Shown: positions 27,729 through 37,233 of the stretch, piece after piece | Layout: every line of letters begins with the position of its first letter | How positions within the stretch are numbered: position 1 is the stretch's first letter | Source of the DNA: Pseudomonadota bacterium | GTDB lineage: Bacteria > Pseudomonadota > Alphaproteobacteria > Reyranellales > Reyranellaceae | NCBI GenBank assembly: GCA_018242505.1 | Contig: JAFEBU010000038.1 | Coordinates: forward strand, 1-64,000 | Reading direction: 5' to 3' | Length of the DNA: 64,000 nt | Program-made: the position numbers and the translations under genes | The notes under the pieces: model-generated | Seen by the model: only the letters and a program-made list of their open reading frames with translations | Databases searched by the model: none | What the model was told of the DNA's origin: nothing

Positions 27729-28438
27729 GAGCCCCTCTGGCTGCGGATCATCCAGAGAGCGTACAGGAGCACCGCAAGGCAGACTATATGAAAGAGGTTG
27801 AACGGCCCGATCACGGTCGCATAGGGCTTGAAGAACTCCCACACGAAGCGCTGCAGCGCGTACCAGCCGACGGTGAGATAGAATCCATTCGCAAGCCAGA
27901 ACGGATCGCGGGCCCGGAACCGCTGGATCAGAACCACGAACATCGCGGCCATTGCGAGCGATTCATAGAGCTGCACCGGATGGCGGGGAATGCCGTCGCC
28001 GAAGTCAACAGCCCACGGCAGCGACGTCGGCGTGCCGTAGGTGAAATCCGCCAGGCCCGAAAAGAAGCAGCCGAGCCGCCCGACCGCCACGGTGGCGGCG
28101 AAGGGCGCAGCGAAGGCGATGCCGGTCGAGGCCGAGACGCCCACGATGCGCTTGAACGCCTCCACCGAAGCGATGGCACCCGCGATGCCGCCCACCATGG
28201 AGAAGCCCAGAGCATGCACACCGGACAGCAACGCATTCGCCGTGCCGAAGAACATGGCGCCGCAAAGCGCGCCAGCGCCGGCGGCAACAGCGTAGGCACC
28301 CGGATAGGGCACCTTGCTCGCGGGCAGAACGTCGGCCGGCAAGAGATGGCGCGTTGTCACCCAGAACGCCGTCATCGAGGCGAGCCAGGCTGCAACATCG
28401 AAGACGGCATGAATATAAGGCAGCCCGAAGTAGATCAT
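27713..28438 (-). CDS. Lgt-like (prolipoprotein diacylglyceryl transferase family) membrane protein, divergent
   Basis: 241 residues with about seven transmembrane helices. The Lgt family is recognised from GRLGCFFSG (residues 120-128) and PRHPVQLYES (151-160). Canonical Lgt has GRxGNFxNGE: the Arg is kept (121) but the Asn, second Asn and Glu positions are Cys, Ser and Leu/Ala. The HGG motif of the catalytic His region is replaced by MVGGIAG. Length is below the usual 260-290. It is therefore unlikely to be the cell's housekeeping Lgt and may act on another phospholipid-derived substrate. Its end overlaps the radical SAM start by 16 bases. Confidence 0.75.
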   Translation of the reverse strand: MIYFGLPYIHAVFDVAAWLASMTAFWVTTRHLLPADVLPASKVPYPGAYAVAAGAGALCGAMFFGTANALLSGVHALGFSMVGGIAGAIASVEAFKRIVGVSASTGIAFAAPFAATVAVGRLGCFFSGLADFTYGTPTSLPWAVDFGDGIPRHPVQLYESLAMAAMFVVLIQRFRARDPFWLANGFYLTVGWYALQRFVWEFFKPYATVIGPFNLFHIVCLAVLLYALWMIRSQRGSWTAA

Positions 28439-28449
28439 ATGGCTGGGGG

Positions 28450-28469
28450 CGCGCGACTCCAGTCGCGCG
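28450..28469 (-). terminator. Hairpin after argG
   Basis: Arms CGCGCGAC and GTCGCGCG around a 4-base loop, 57 bp after the argG stop and just before the Lgt-like start. There is no T tract after it on the minus strand, so termination strength is uncertain. Confidence 0.45.
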
Positions 28470-28526
28470 TCCTAGTGTGGAGGACAAAGAAAGATCGCGC
28501 CACTGGAGGGGCGCCCTCCCCCGCGA

Positions 28527-29783
28527 CTACTTCTTCGGTCCGCCTTGTCCCAGGGCGCGCAGGCGCAGACGCAACGCGTTCAGTTTGATGAAGCCCTCGG
28601 CGTCCCGCTGGTTGTAGGCGCCCTGGTCTTCCTCGAAGGTCACATGCTGCATGGAGTAGAGAGAGTGGGGCGACTTGCGGCCGACCACCGTCACGTTGCC
28701 CTTGTAGAGCTTCAGCCGCACCGTGCCGCTCACATTCTCCTGGCTCTTGTCGATCAGCGCCTGCAGCATCTCGCGCTCGGGCGAGAACCAGAAGCCGTAG
28801 TAGACCAGCTCGGCGTACTTGGGCATCAGCTCGTCCTTGAGGTGCCCCGCCCCGCGATCGAGCGTGATCTGCTCGATGCCACGATGAGCGACATGCAAAA
28901 TGGTGCCGCCCGGCGTCTCGTAGATGCCGCGGCTCTTCATGCCGACGAAGCGGTTCTCCACGAGATCGAGCCGGCCGATGCCGTTGGCCTTGCCGAGCTC
29001 GTTCAGCCGGGTGAGCAGTGTCGCGGGCGACATCGCCTTGCCGTCGATCGCCACGGCATCGCCCTTCTCGAAGTCGATGGTGATGTAGGTCGCCTTGTCG
29101 GGCGCCTGCTCGGGCGAGATCGTCCGCTGATAGACCATCTCGTCGGCCTCTTCCCAGGGATCCTCCAGGATCTTGCCCTCGCTCGAAGAGTGCAGCAGGT
29201 TGGCATCGACCGAGAACGGCGCCTCGCCGCGCTTGTCCTTGGCGATCGGGATCTGGTGAGTCTCGGCGAACTCGAGGAGCTTGGTGCGCGACGAAAGTTC
29301 CCATTCGCGCCAGGGCGCGATCACCTTGATGTCGGGCTGGAGCGCATAAAAGGACAGCTCGAAACGCACCTGGTCGTTGCCCTTTCCGGTTGCTCCGTGA
29401 GCCACGGCATCGGCGCCGGTCTTGCGGGCGAGTTCGATCTGATGCTTGGCGATCAGCGGCCGGGCGATCGAGGTGCCGAGCAGGTACTGGCCTTCATAGA
29501 GCGCATTGGCGCGGAACATCGGGAATACGAAATCGCGCACGAATTCCTCGCGCACATCCTCGATGAAGATGTTCTCGGGCTTGATGCCCAGCATCTCCGC
29601 CTTCTTGCGCGCCGGCTCCAGCTCCTCGCCTTGGCCGAGATCGGCGGTGAAGGTCACCACCTCGCAGCCATAGGCCGTCTGCAGCCACTTCAGGATCACG
29701 GAGGTGTCGAGGCCGCCGGAGTAGGCCAGCACGACCTTCTTGATGTCACCCTTCTTGTAAGGGCCGGTATAAGAAACGCTCAT
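28527..29783 (-). CDS. argG: Argininosuccinate synthase
   Basis: 418 residues from the ATG at 29783 (GAGG about 8 bases upstream). The ATP pyrophosphatase loop [15 protein letters not shown] (about 17-31), the citrulline/aspartate segment [15 protein letters not shown], and [13 protein letters not shown] are all standard. It joins citrulline and aspartate with ATP in arginine synthesis, in the cytoplasm. No other arg gene is in the window. A longer frame upstream of the ATG overlaps the divergent methyltransferase and is not supported. Confidence 0.96.
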   Translation of the reverse strand: MSVSYTGPYKKGDIKKVVLAYSGGLDTSVILKWLQTAYGCEVVTFTADLGQGEELEPARKKAEMLGIKPENIFIEDVREEFVRDFVFPMFRANALYEGQYLLGTSIARPLIAKHQIELARKTGADAVAHGATGKGNDQVRFELSFYALQPDIKVIAPWREWELSSRTKLLEFAETHQIPIAKDKRGEAPFSVDANLLHSSSEGKILEDPWEEADEMVYQRTISPEQAPDKATYITIDFEKGDAVAIDGKAMSPATLLTRLNELGKANGIGRLDLVENRFVGMKSRGIYETPGGTILHVAHRGIEQITLDRGAGHLKDELMPKYAELVYYGFWFSPEREMLQALIDKSQENVSGTVRLKLYKGNVTVVGRKSPHSLYSMQHVTFEEDQGAYNQRDAEGFIKLNALRLRLRALGQGGPKK

Positions 29784-29879
29784 GGCTCGCCTCGCCGCCG
29801 CCGTATCCCGTGAAAGCGCGCGAATATAGCCGCCGACCTTCGCGCCGCAAGGCGCTATAATGGCCTTAAGACCCTGAAA

Positions 29880-30911
29880 ATGGCCTCTTCGCTCGATCGC
29901 CTCTCCTACGCGGCTCGCCAAGCCGCCCGTGTTGCCTGGTATGCCGGTCACTATGTCGCCGGCCGGCGGCGGCTGAAGCCCATGCCCAAGCCGGATTTTG
30001 CCATCGGGCCTACGCCCAGCCGGGCCGAGATGACGACCGATATGCGGGCCCTGTTCGCGCGCGAATGGCGCGACATCGAGGCGGGTTTGCTCCCCGAGCC
30101 GCCCACGCTCAGCCCCGATCCCGGCGAATTCCTACGCCGCAGCCTGCTCTATTTCCGCGACCTGCCGAAGGTCGATGCGCGACGCCATGGCGAGGCCGAT
30201 CACGAATTGCCACCGGGCGAGCAGGGGGACGGCCTGCCCGGCTACTATCGGCAGAACTTCCACTTCCAGAGCGACGGCTGGCTCAGCGACCATTCGGCGG
30301 TGCTCTACGACACCCAGGTCGAGGTGCTGTTCACCGGCGCCGCCGACGTCATGCGCCGGCGCGCGCTCAAGCCCATCGCCGACTGGATGGCCGGCCGCAA
30401 TCAGCGCGGGCTGCGGGGCCTCGACGTCGGCTGCGGCACCGGGCGGCTGCTCGCTTTCCTGCACGGCGCCTGGCCGGGCCTCAGGCTCACCGGCCTCGAC
30501 CTTAGCGCGCCGTACCTCGCCGAAGCGCGCCGCCTGATCGGCCGCACCGCGCGCGTGAAGCTGATGGAAGGTGCGGCCGAGCAGCTCCCTTTCGATACGG
30601 CAAGCCTCGACCTCGTCGTGTCGTCCTACCTGCTGCACGAGCTGCCGCCCGACGTACGCGCCACGGCAATCGCCGAAATGGCGCGCGTCGTGAAGCCGGA
30701 TGGCCTGGTCGTGATCGTCGATTCCATCCAGCGTGGCGATCACCCCGGGTGGGATGGCCTGCTCGATCTCTTCCCGCACTATTTCCACGAGCCCTACTAC
30801 GCCGATTATGTCGGCGGCAGCGTCGAGTCATGGGCCACAGACGCGGGGCTCACCCCGCTCACCTGCGAACGCGCTTTCCTGTCGAAGGTAACGGCCTTTG
30901 TTCGGACCTAA
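29880..30911 (+). CDS. Class I SAM-dependent methyltransferase
   Basis: 343 residues. The Rossmann fold begins at [17 protein letters not shown] (about 178-194; motif I DVGCGTG), with motif II LTGLDLS and the post-motif [16 protein letters not shown] 170-residue N-terminal region of unknown role contains [20 protein letters not shown]. It resembles UbiE/COQ5-like small-molecule or lipid methyltransferases, but the substrate is unknown. A TATAAT at 29856-29861 sits about 20 bases before its ATG. It is divergent from argG. Confidence 0.8.
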   Translation: MASSLDRLSYAARQAARVAWYAGHYVAGRRRLKPMPKPDFAIGPTPSRAEMTTDMRALFAREWRDIEAGLLPEPPTLSPDPGEFLRRSLLYFRDLPKVDARRHGEADHELPPGEQGDGLPGYYRQNFHFQSDGWLSDHSAVLYDTQVEVLFTGAADVMRRRALKPIADWMAGRNQRGLRGLDVGCGTGRLLAFLHGAWPGLRLTGLDLSAPYLAEARRLIGRTARVKLMEGAAEQLPFDTASLDLVVSSYLLHELPPDVRATAIAEMARVVKPDGLVVIVDSIQRGDHPGWDGLLDLFPHYFHEPYYADYVGGSVESWATDAGLTPLTCERAFLSKVTAFVRT

Positions 30912-31100
30912 CAGGCTGGTCCTTCGTACGCCAACATGTCGCGCCGGTCCGCAACGGTGACCTTCTTCTCTTTTCAACGGGCCTGAGCCGCACGCCTTCC
31001 GGCCGTTCCTCCACGATCAGGCGTGTGCCGGCCCTCCAGCACCGCCTGTTGCGGATCGCCTTCGGCAGCACGACTTGCCCTCTGTCGAAACTTTTTTCGT
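30908..31100 (-). pseudogene. Decayed AbrB/VapB-type antitoxin gene
   Basis: Reading the minus strand in pieces restores an AbrB-domain protein: KKVSTEGK, then after a one-base shift VLPKAIRNRR and AGTRLIVEERPEGVRLRPVE, then after another shift VTVADRRDMLAYEGPA and stop. The likely start codon is now ACG. Normal VapB antitoxins read VSTKGQVVLPKAIRD... in one frame. No toxin gene adjoins. The stop overlaps the methyltransferase stop. Two frameshifts and a lost start make it non-functional. Confidence 0.7.
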
Positions 31101-31127
31101 TCGCTCACCAGTAAGACGGAAAAGCGG

Positions 31128-32285
31128 TCAAACGGCCGCCTTCGCTTCGAGGTCGCGCACGCGCTCGCCGCGGCGGCGGGCACTGGCGCTCTTGAGCTGG
31201 CCGCAGGCAGCGAGGATGTCGCGGCCGCGTGGGGTGCGAACAGGCGCGCTCAGGCCGCCGTCGTTCACGATCTCGGCGAAGCGGTGGATGCGGTTGTTGG
31301 AGCTGCATTCGTAGGGCGCGCCCGGCCAGGGGTTGAACGGAATCAGGTTCACCTTGGCGTGGATCGGCTTCAGAAGACGCACGAGCTCGCGCGCATCGGC
31401 ATCGCTGTCGTTGACGCCCTTCAGCATCGCATATTCGAAAGTGATGCGTCGGCTGTTCCTGGCGCCGGGATAGGCGGCGCAGGCAGCCAGCAGCTCGGCG
31501 ATCGGCCACTTGCGATTGATCGGCACCAGCGTGTCACGCACCGCGTCGCTCACGGCGTGCAGCGAGACCGCGAGGTTGACGTCGAGCATCTCGCCCACCT
31601 TGGCGATCATCGGCACCACACCCGAGGTCGAAAGCGTGATACGCCGGCGCGAGAGCGCGATGCCCTGCTCGTCCATGGCGATCCTGAGCGCCGTCGCCAC
31701 GTTGTCGAAATTGTAGAGGGGCTCGCCCATGCCCATCATGACGATGTTGGAAAGCATGCGCGTGGTCTCGATCGGCGTCGGCCACTCGCCGTAGCTGTCG
31801 CGCGCCACCATGAACTGGCCGACGATCTCGGCGGGGCTAAGATTGCGCACCAGGGGCTGTGTGCCGGTGTGGCAGAACGTGCAGGTGAGCGTGCAGCCGA
31901 CCTGGCTCGACACGCAGACCGAGCCGCGATCCTCTTCCGGAATATTGACCGTCTCGGCCTCGTTGCCGTCGGCAAAGCGCAGCAGCCACTTGCGGGTGCC
32001 GTCGACCGAGCGCTGCTCGGTCACGATCCCGGGACGCGCGATCACGAACCGGTCGGCCAGCCGCTGCCGCGTCGCCTTGGCGATGTTGGTCATCCGATCG
32101 AAATCGGTGACGCCGTGCCAGTAGACCCACTGCCAGACCTGCCGGGCGCGGAACGGTTCCAGACCGGCCTCGACCAGCGCCGCCTTCAGTGCCTCGCGCG
32201 ACAGTCCCACCAGGTTGGGGCGGGTGTCATTGCGGCCTGTGAAAGGCTCGGCAATCTGCAATGGCTCGGTGGGCAGGAGGACCAT
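31128..32285 (-). CDS. rlmN: Dual-specificity 23S rRNA/tRNA adenine-C2 methyltransferase RlmN
   Basis: 385 residues from the ATG at 32285. The radical SAM motif is CTLTCTFC in [15 protein letters not shown], and the second-cysteine pair needed for methyl transfer is present (VCVSSQVGC upstream; [15 protein letters not shown] at the end, with the mechanism-specific Cys). [12 protein letters not shown] and [10 protein letters not shown] are family markers. It methylates A2503 of 23S rRNA and A37 of some tRNAs. A longer frame to 32432 runs through a repeat element and is rejected. Confidence 0.94.
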   Translation of the reverse strand: MVLLPTEPLQIAEPFTGRNDTRPNLVGLSREALKAALVEAGLEPFRARQVWQWVYWHGVTDFDRMTNIAKATRQRLADRFVIARPGIVTEQRSVDGTRKWLLRFADGNEAETVNIPEEDRGSVCVSSQVGCTLTCTFCHTGTQPLVRNLSPAEIVGQFMVARDSYGEWPTPIETTRMLSNIVMMGMGEPLYNFDNVATALRIAMDEQGIALSRRRITLSTSGVVPMIAKVGEMLDVNLAVSLHAVSDAVRDTLVPINRKWPIAELLAACAAYPGARNSRRITFEYAMLKGVNDSDADARELVRLLKPIHAKVNLIPFNPWPGAPYECSSNNRIHRFAEIVNDGGLSAPVRTPRGRDILAACGQLKSASARRRGERVRDLEAKAAV

Positions 32286-32330
32286 GATCGGCGCTGAGAT
32301 AGTGCATGAAGCGCAGCCCCGCCACCCCTT

Positions 32331-32462
32331 CCTCCCGGCGAAAGCTGGGGAGGTGTCGCGCAGCGCCGGAGGGGTCCGGGTCGCGCAACTCGACAACCCA
32401 TGCCCCCTCCCGACACCGTATGACGGCGCCACCTTCCCCGATGACAGGGCAGGACGGGAAGG
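32331..32462 (+). repeat. Dispersed palindromic repeat, copy 1
   Basis: Begins with a hairpin (CCTCCC ... GGGGAGG, 32331-32353), continues through GGAGGGGTC and GCCCCCT landmarks, and closes with CCTTCCC ... GGGAAGG (32432-32462). The same order of landmarks recurs at 34389-34514 and, in reverse, at 37234-37370. It lies between the TrmH-like gene and rlmN. Confidence 0.65.
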
Positions 32463-32463
32463 A

Positions 32464-33018
32464 TCACCTCGCTTGTCGCGCCCGAATCCGGGCCTTGCGC
32501 TTGTAGATCGGCTCGCCGAATACCGGCAAGGGCGCCGGCTCGGCCGGGCCGCCTTCGGCGACCGGCCGCGGGGCGTGGCGGCCGAGCGTCAGCAGCCGGT
32601 CGTACATGATGAGGGCACCGGCCACGCCCAGATTGACCGAAAATCGGGTCGGGATCTTCACGACATAGTCACAGCACGCTTGCAGGTCGGCCGACAGGCC
32701 TTCGCGCTCGGAGCCCAGGATATAGGCGGCCTGGCGCGGATGGCGGAAGCTCGGCAACTCGATCGCGTCCTCGGCGATCTCGACCCCGACCAGCCGGCAG
32801 CCGAGCGGCAGGCGGAAGCTTTCGAGGTCGGCAAAGTGATAGGTCGGCACCGAGCGGGGGGTGTCCGACGTATCGCTCAGCGCTCCCTCCCGCCGGTTGT
32901 ACTGAGCCCGAAGCGTGAACACGAAGGCGGCGTCGAAGGCGTGCGCGGTGCGGAACAGGGTGCCCACGTTCATCGCCTTGCTGACACCTTCCACTCCGAT
33001 ACCGAAATAGCCTTTCAT
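32464..33018 (-). CDS. SpoU/TrmH-family RNA 2'-O-methyltransferase
   Basis: 184 residues from the ATG at 33018. SPOUT knot motifs are evident: [18 protein letters not shown] (motif 1, with the catalytic Arg), [15 protein letters not shown] (motif 2, GSExxGL) and [21 protein letters not shown] (motif 3, with N of SVNLGVA... shifted from SLNVSVA). The short length suits a minimal TrmH-type enzyme acting on tRNA or rRNA ribose. The C-terminal tail [14 protein letters not shown] is strongly basic. It is divergent from a methyltransferase gene with 93 bp between starts. Confidence 0.87.
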   Translation of the reverse strand: MKGYFGIGVEGVSKAMNVGTLFRTAHAFDAAFVFTLRAQYNRREGALSDTSDTPRSVPTYHFADLESFRLPLGCRLVGVEIAEDAIELPSFRHPRQAAYILGSEREGLSADLQACCDYVVKIPTRFSVNLGVAGALIMYDRLLTLGRHAPRPVAEGGPAEPAPLPVFGEPIYKRKARIRARQAR

Positions 33019-33111
33019 GGCCCCGCATTTTGTTGCAGTAATCAGTGGGCGCGCGCGCCCAGCCCTGCGTTTTTCGGGGTAGCGCCGCGTTTGCCGTGAA
33101 ACAAGGCCATA

Positions 33112-34356
33112 ATGACCGTTCCTTTGGAAGACGTTCGCGCCCAATATGAAGCGTTGCCCTACCCGGCACGTGATCCGCGCGACGAGGCGGCCCGCCTGAT
33201 CACCGGCACTCCGAGCCATATCCTCGAGGTCAACCACTATCTCTTCGCCGGCCGGCTGAACTTCAACCGGCCTTTTCGTGCCCTGGTCGCCGGCGGCGGC
33301 ACGGGTGACGCCTGTATCATGCTGGCGCAGCAGATGGTCGACCGGCGCTGCCCCGGCGAAGTGGTCTATCTCGACCTCTCGTCGGCCTCACGCGCGGTCT
33401 GCGAGGCAAGGGCGAAGGCGCGGGGCCTGCGCAACATCCAGTTCCTGACCGGCTCGCTGCTCGACCTGCCGAACATGCCCATCGGCTCGTTCGACTATGT
33501 CGACTGCACCGGCGTGCTCCATCACCTGCCCGATCCGGCGGCCGGCATGCGCGCCTTGGCCAGCGTCCTGCAGCCCGAGGGCGGCATCGGCGTGATGCTG
33601 TACGGCCAGTACGGCCGCACCGGCGTCTATCCCATGCAGGAGATGCTGCGGACCCTCGCCCCACCGTCGATGGCGATGGCCGACCGTATCGCCATGGCCA
33701 AGCGCCTGATCCGCTTCCTGCCGACGACCAATCTCTTCCGCCGCAATCCCTATCTCAACGACCACGTCACCGGCGGCGATGCGGGCCTCTACGACCTGTT
33801 GCTGCACAGTTGCGATCGTGCCTACACCGTGCCCGAGATCGGCGAGTTGGCCACCAATGCGGGCCTGCGGGTCGTCGCCTTCCTCGAACCGGTGCGTTAC
33901 GAGCCCTCGACCTACATGAGCGATCCGGTGATCGCGCGGCAGGCGAGCGCACTGCCGCTCCTGGAGCGGGCGGCGTTCGCCGAGCGGCTGGCGGGCAACC
34001 TGCGCACCCACATCTTCTATGCCACGCGCGCAGGCTACGACACCGTGGCGCGGCCGGAGGACACGCAGGCGATCCCGGTGCTGCGCGAGATGGATCCGCG
34101 GAAGCTGGCGGCGAGCATGCAACCCGGCATGCCCCTGGTCGCCAATCTCGACGGCTTCCCCTGGCGCGCGCAATTGCCCGCGCTGGCGCCGCGCATCATT
34201 GCCGAGATCGACGGCCGCCGCTCGGTGGCCGAGATCTACACCTCCCTCGGCGCCCAAGGCAGCCTGCCGCAATGGGAGGAATTCTACGCCCAGTTCGAGG
34301 ACCTCTACGTCAAGCTGAACGGCGTGAACCACCTGTTGCTGCGCTTCAGGCCCTGA
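33112..34356 (+). CDS. Class I SAM methyltransferase with C-terminal PqqD-like segment
   Basis: 414 residues. Motif I is FRALVAGGGTGDACIMLAQQ (about 54-73) and the acidic loop VVYLDLSSAS (about 86-95). YVDCTGVLHHLPDPAAGMRAL follows, typical of Methyltransf_25-type enzymes. The opening VRAQYEALPYPARDPRDEA is shared with a group of proteins annotated only as methyltransferases. The last 90 residues (PRIIAEIDGRRSVAEIYTSL...) look like a winged PqqD-type peptide-binding fold. A protein or peptide substrate is possible but not shown. Confidence 0.8.
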   Translation: MTVPLEDVRAQYEALPYPARDPRDEAARLITGTPSHILEVNHYLFAGRLNFNRPFRALVAGGGTGDACIMLAQQMVDRRCPGEVVYLDLSSASRAVCEARAKARGLRNIQFLTGSLLDLPNMPIGSFDYVDCTGVLHHLPDPAAGMRALASVLQPEGGIGVMLYGQYGRTGVYPMQEMLRTLAPPSMAMADRIAMAKRLIRFLPTTNLFRRNPYLNDHVTGGDAGLYDLLLHSCDRAYTVPEIGELATNAGLRVVAFLEPVRYEPSTYMSDPVIARQASALPLLERAAFAERLAGNLRTHIFYATRAGYDTVARPEDTQAIPVLREMDPRKLAASMQPGMPLVANLDGFPWRAQLPALAPRIIAEIDGRRSVAEIYTSLGAQGSLPQWEEFYAQFEDLYVKLNGVNHLLLRFRP

Positions 34357-34388
34357 GGCTCCGGTGAGGTATCAGCAAGGCGTCTTTG

Positions 34389-34514
34389 CTCCCCGGCACG
34401 CCGGGGAGGCGCCGCGACGCAGTGGAGGGGTCATGGGCAACGATCGCGTCCCTGCCCCCTTCGCCACCCTATGACTCCGACATTTCCCCTTCGCAGACTC
34501 CGCGAAGGGGAAAT
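34389..34514 (+). repeat. Dispersed palindromic repeat, copy 2
   Basis: Two strong hairpins bracket the unit: CTCCCCGGC/GCCGGGGAG (34389-34408) and a 13-bp perfect stem ATTTCCCCTTCGC/GCGAAGGGGAAAT (34482-34514, 7-base loop). GGAGGGGTCATGGG and GCCCCCTTCGCCACCCTATGAC in the middle match copy 1 at 32331. It fills the gap between the methyltransferase and the DMT permease genes and may act as a terminator. Confidence 0.7.
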
Positions 34515-34527
34515 GGACTGAACGGCC

Positions 34528-35463
34528 GTGCGCGGCTCTCTTCTGATGCTCGGCCTCGGCAATTCGCTGCTGTGGGCGCTCTATCTGTTGCTCACGCGCC
34601 ACGTCGTGAGCGGCGCGGCGCTCAACGCCTGGGCCTATACGCTTGTCCAGCTCCTGGTCGCGGGTCTCGCTCTGCTGTGGCTCGGCCGGCGGGCAACCGG
34701 CAACTGGCGCGGGGTGCTGGCACCGTGGACCGTCGGTTACGCCTTCCTGCGCGTGGCCATCAATGGCGCGACCGCGGCAGCGATCGTCTGGCTTGCCGTC
34801 ACGGAGAGCACGCTGCTGTCGACAGTGAGCGTGCTGATCGGTGCAGGCTCGGGCTGGTGGCTGACACGCAGCCGGCCCGCGCGGGGCGACTGGCCGGGTC
34901 TCGCCTTGCTGGCCGTAGGCATCGCCGCGTTCGCCTTGGCGCTGGCACCCGAGGCTTGGCGCGGCCTGGGTTGGCTGGCCGTTTCGGAATCATTGGCCGT
35001 CACCGCCTCATGGATGATTGCCTACCATCCGCGCAATCGCCTGAACGAACCTGCCCCGCGCAGCCGCTTCACCGGCGAAATCCTGGTGGCGGCCTCGCTG
35101 GCGCTCATCCTCGTCTGGTCGGTGCTCGGCCTTTGCGGCGTCGTCGCCTCGCCATGGACCAGCGCCGGCGACGCTTTCGGCCGCATCGAGCTCTGGTTCT
35201 ATGCCACCCTCGCCGGCCTCGCCTTCCGCGCACCGGGAACCTGGCTGGGTTTCTGGACGATCAACCGCACCGGCGTGCAGACCTACCTGATCGCGCTGTC
35301 CGCCATGCCGTTCTTCGCCATTGGCCTGGAAAGCGCAGCCGCGCATCTCGGCTGGGTCGCACCGCCCAGCCTGTCCGCCGCCCAATGGATCGCTGCCGGT
35401 GTCATCCTGATGGCGACGACATGGCTCATCGTCGTCCGACTGAAAGCAGGCGTCATTCCATGA
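34528..35463 (+). CDS. DMT-superfamily (EamA-like) permease
   Basis: 311 residues with about ten transmembrane helices arranged as two five-helix repeats. Typical features are WALYLLLTRHVVSGAALNAWAY in helix 1, WLAVTESTLLSTVSVLIGAG in the middle, and a short basic end. It would export or import a metabolite across the inner membrane; substrate unknown. The first possible start is GTG at 34528; ATG at 34546 is an alternative. It follows a hairpin-rich repeat, so it probably has its own promoter. Confidence 0.82.
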   Translation: MRGSLLMLGLGNSLLWALYLLLTRHVVSGAALNAWAYTLVQLLVAGLALLWLGRRATGNWRGVLAPWTVGYAFLRVAINGATAAAIVWLAVTESTLLSTVSVLIGAGSGWWLTRSRPARGDWPGLALLAVGIAAFALALAPEAWRGLGWLAVSESLAVTASWMIAYHPRNRLNEPAPRSRFTGEILVAASLALILVWSVLGLCGVVASPWTSAGDAFGRIELWFYATLAGLAFRAPGTWLGFWTINRTGVQTYLIALSAMPFFAIGLESAAAHLGWVAPPSLSAAQWIAAGVILMATTWLIVVRLKAGVIP

Positions 35464-35528
35464 GTGGCCCATGATGTGGGTCACGAGACGGCCCACGAGA
35501 TGGCCCACGCGACGGCGCTTGCTGCGCT

Positions 35529-36752
35529 TCAGGCCCTGAGTCGCCGCGCCATCAGCCGCCGCTCGGGCTCTGTCCGCGCCAGTGCCGTTGCTGCCTCGAA
35601 ATGGTGCCTCGCTTCGTTGCAACGGCCCAACTCCTTCAGGAAGACGCCGCGCGCCGCCTCGCCATAGGGATTACCGTCGAGCGACGGCAGGGCGGCCAGT
35701 CCGGCGGCCGGGCCTTGGGCGCGGCCGACCGCGACCGCACGCGCCAGCGCAACGACGGGCGATCGGTCCAGATCGCGCAGGTGGTCATAGAGCGCCGCGA
35801 TGCGGCCCCAGTCCGTCGCGGCGGTACTGGGCGCCATGACATGCAAGACCGCGATCTCGGCGCGCAGATGCCACACCGTGAGCTCCTCGCCTCGCGCCGA
35901 GCGCCCGAGGTGGGCAAGGCCGAGCGCGATCAGATTCTGGTCCCATTGGTCGCGCGGCTGGTCCTCCAGAAGTTGCGCCACACCGTCAAGCCCCACGCGG
36001 GTCGGCAACCGCGCCGCCGTGAGCGCAAGCAAAGCGGCGAGTGCATCGCTGGCCGGACCCGCTGTCATGGGATGCCGTGCCAACGCCCGCGCCAGCCGCA
36101 CGGCCTCGACACACAGCTCCGGCTGCACCAGCGCCTCGCCCGACGAGGCCGAGTAACCCTCGTTGAACATGAGGTAGAGAGCCGTACGCACCGATTCGGC
36201 CCGATCGGCGAGATGATCGGGCGGCGGCGTCTCGATCGCGACATTCGACGCCTCGAGCTGGCGCCGCGCACGCACCAGGCGCTGGGCGATCGCAGCGGGC
36301 TCGCTCAACAGGCCGCTTGCGATCTGTGCCACGGTGAGACCGCAGACAGTCTTGAGCGCAAAGGTCACGCGCATCTCCGGCGACAGTGCCGGATGACAGA
36401 CTGCGAACAGGAGGGCCAGCTCGTCGTCGTTCAGCTCGCGATCGAAGTGTCCCTCGCTCTCGGCGCTCGACGTGGCGAGCGGTACCAGCTCACCGGCCAG
36501 CACCACGCCGCGCGCTTCGGACCGCAGCAGATCGAGCGCGCGGTTCTTGGCCACGACGGCGAGCCACGCCACGGGCCGCGCCGGCACGCCCTTGAATGGC
36601 CAGGAGGACAGCGCCTGCAGGAGCGCGTGCTGGACGGCATCCTCGGCGACGGCGATGCGGCCCGCTCCCAGCCGGCGCGCCAGGGCGGCGACCAGCCGGC
36701 TCGCTGAATCGCGGGCCAGCGAATCGACGAGCCGATGGACTTCGGTTGCCAC
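35529..36752 (-). CDS. ECF sigma factor with C-terminal TPR domain (ECF42-like)
   Basis: 407 residues from a GTG. Region 2 is visible as AEDAVQHALLQALSSWPFKG and ARPVAWLAVVAKNRALDLLR, and region 4 as FALKTVCGLTVAQIASGLLSEPAAIAQRLVRARRQL. The remaining 220 residues are helical repeats (SDALAALLALTAARLP, DQNLIALGLAHLGRS, GEAARGVFLKELGRCNEARHHF) as in ECF42 factors, which lack a classical anti-sigma factor and are linked to YCII/DGPF proteins. The YCII gene is directly upstream on the same strand, 8 bp away. Control through the C-terminal extension is known for the group, inferred here. Confidence 0.9.
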   Translation of the reverse strand: MATEVHRLVDSLARDSASRLVAALARRLGAGRIAVAEDAVQHALLQALSSWPFKGVPARPVAWLAVVAKNRALDLLRSEARGVVLAGELVPLATSSAESEGHFDRELNDDELALLFAVCHPALSPEMRVTFALKTVCGLTVAQIASGLLSEPAAIAQRLVRARRQLEASNVAIETPPPDHLADRAESVRTALYLMFNEGYSASSGEALVQPELCVEAVRLARALARHPMTAGPASDALAALLALTAARLPTRVGLDGVAQLLEDQPRDQWDQNLIALGLAHLGRSARGEELTVWHLRAEIAVLHVMAPSTAATDWGRIAALYDHLRDLDRSPVVALARAVAVGRAQGPAAGLAALPSLDGNPYGEAARGVFLKELGRCNEARHHFEAATALARTEPERRLMARRLRA

Positions 36753-36760
36753 GGGTCCGT

Positions 36761-37147
36761 TCAGCCGGCAGCGGCTGCCGCCCGGACCTGCGCCATGTCC
36801 TCGATCGGCCGGATCTCGGCCCAGTTGGTCGGCGCGAGCGCAAGGTGCGGACAGTCCGCGGCGATGGCCTCGGCCTCGGCCGTATCCCGGGCTTCGATGA
36901 CGAAATAGCCCCCGATCACGTCCTTGGCTTCCGCATAGGGGCCGTCGCTGGCGACCGGTTTACCGTCCTTGTTCCGGACATGGCGCACGCCACCGTTCAC
37001 GAGCTTCTCGCCGCCGACCAGCTTGCCCTTCTGGCGCAGGCCGTCGGACCAGCTGATGTAGCGCCGGGTCATTTCCATCATCTTCTCGCGCGGCAGATCC
37101 ATGTTGTAGTTGGGCGCGTGGTGCAGAAGCAGCAGATACTGTGACAT
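36761..37147 (-). CDS. YCII/DGPF-domain protein, partner of the ECF42 sigma factor
   Basis: 128 residues, ATG with AAGGAG 6 bases upstream. It starts MSQYLLLLHHAP and contains ASDGPYAEAKDVIGGYFVIEA, the DGPF motif (here DGPY), with the conserved Asp/His pair of the YCII ferredoxin-like fold. Proteins of this type accompany ECF41/42 sigma factors as targets or accessory factors; no enzyme activity is established. It is first in the two-gene unit. Confidence 0.9.
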   Translation of the reverse strand: MSQYLLLLHHAPNYNMDLPREKMMEMTRRYISWSDGLRQKGKLVGGEKLVNGGVRHVRNKDGKPVASDGPYAEAKDVIGGYFVIEARDTAEAEAIAADCPHLALAPTNWAEIRPIEDMAQVRAAAAAG

Positions 37148-37233
37148 GTCGATCTCCTTCGGTTGATGACGAGCGACCCCGTCATCCCATCAACGTTCGG
37201 CCCTGGCCCGAATCGACATTTTCTCCAAACTTT

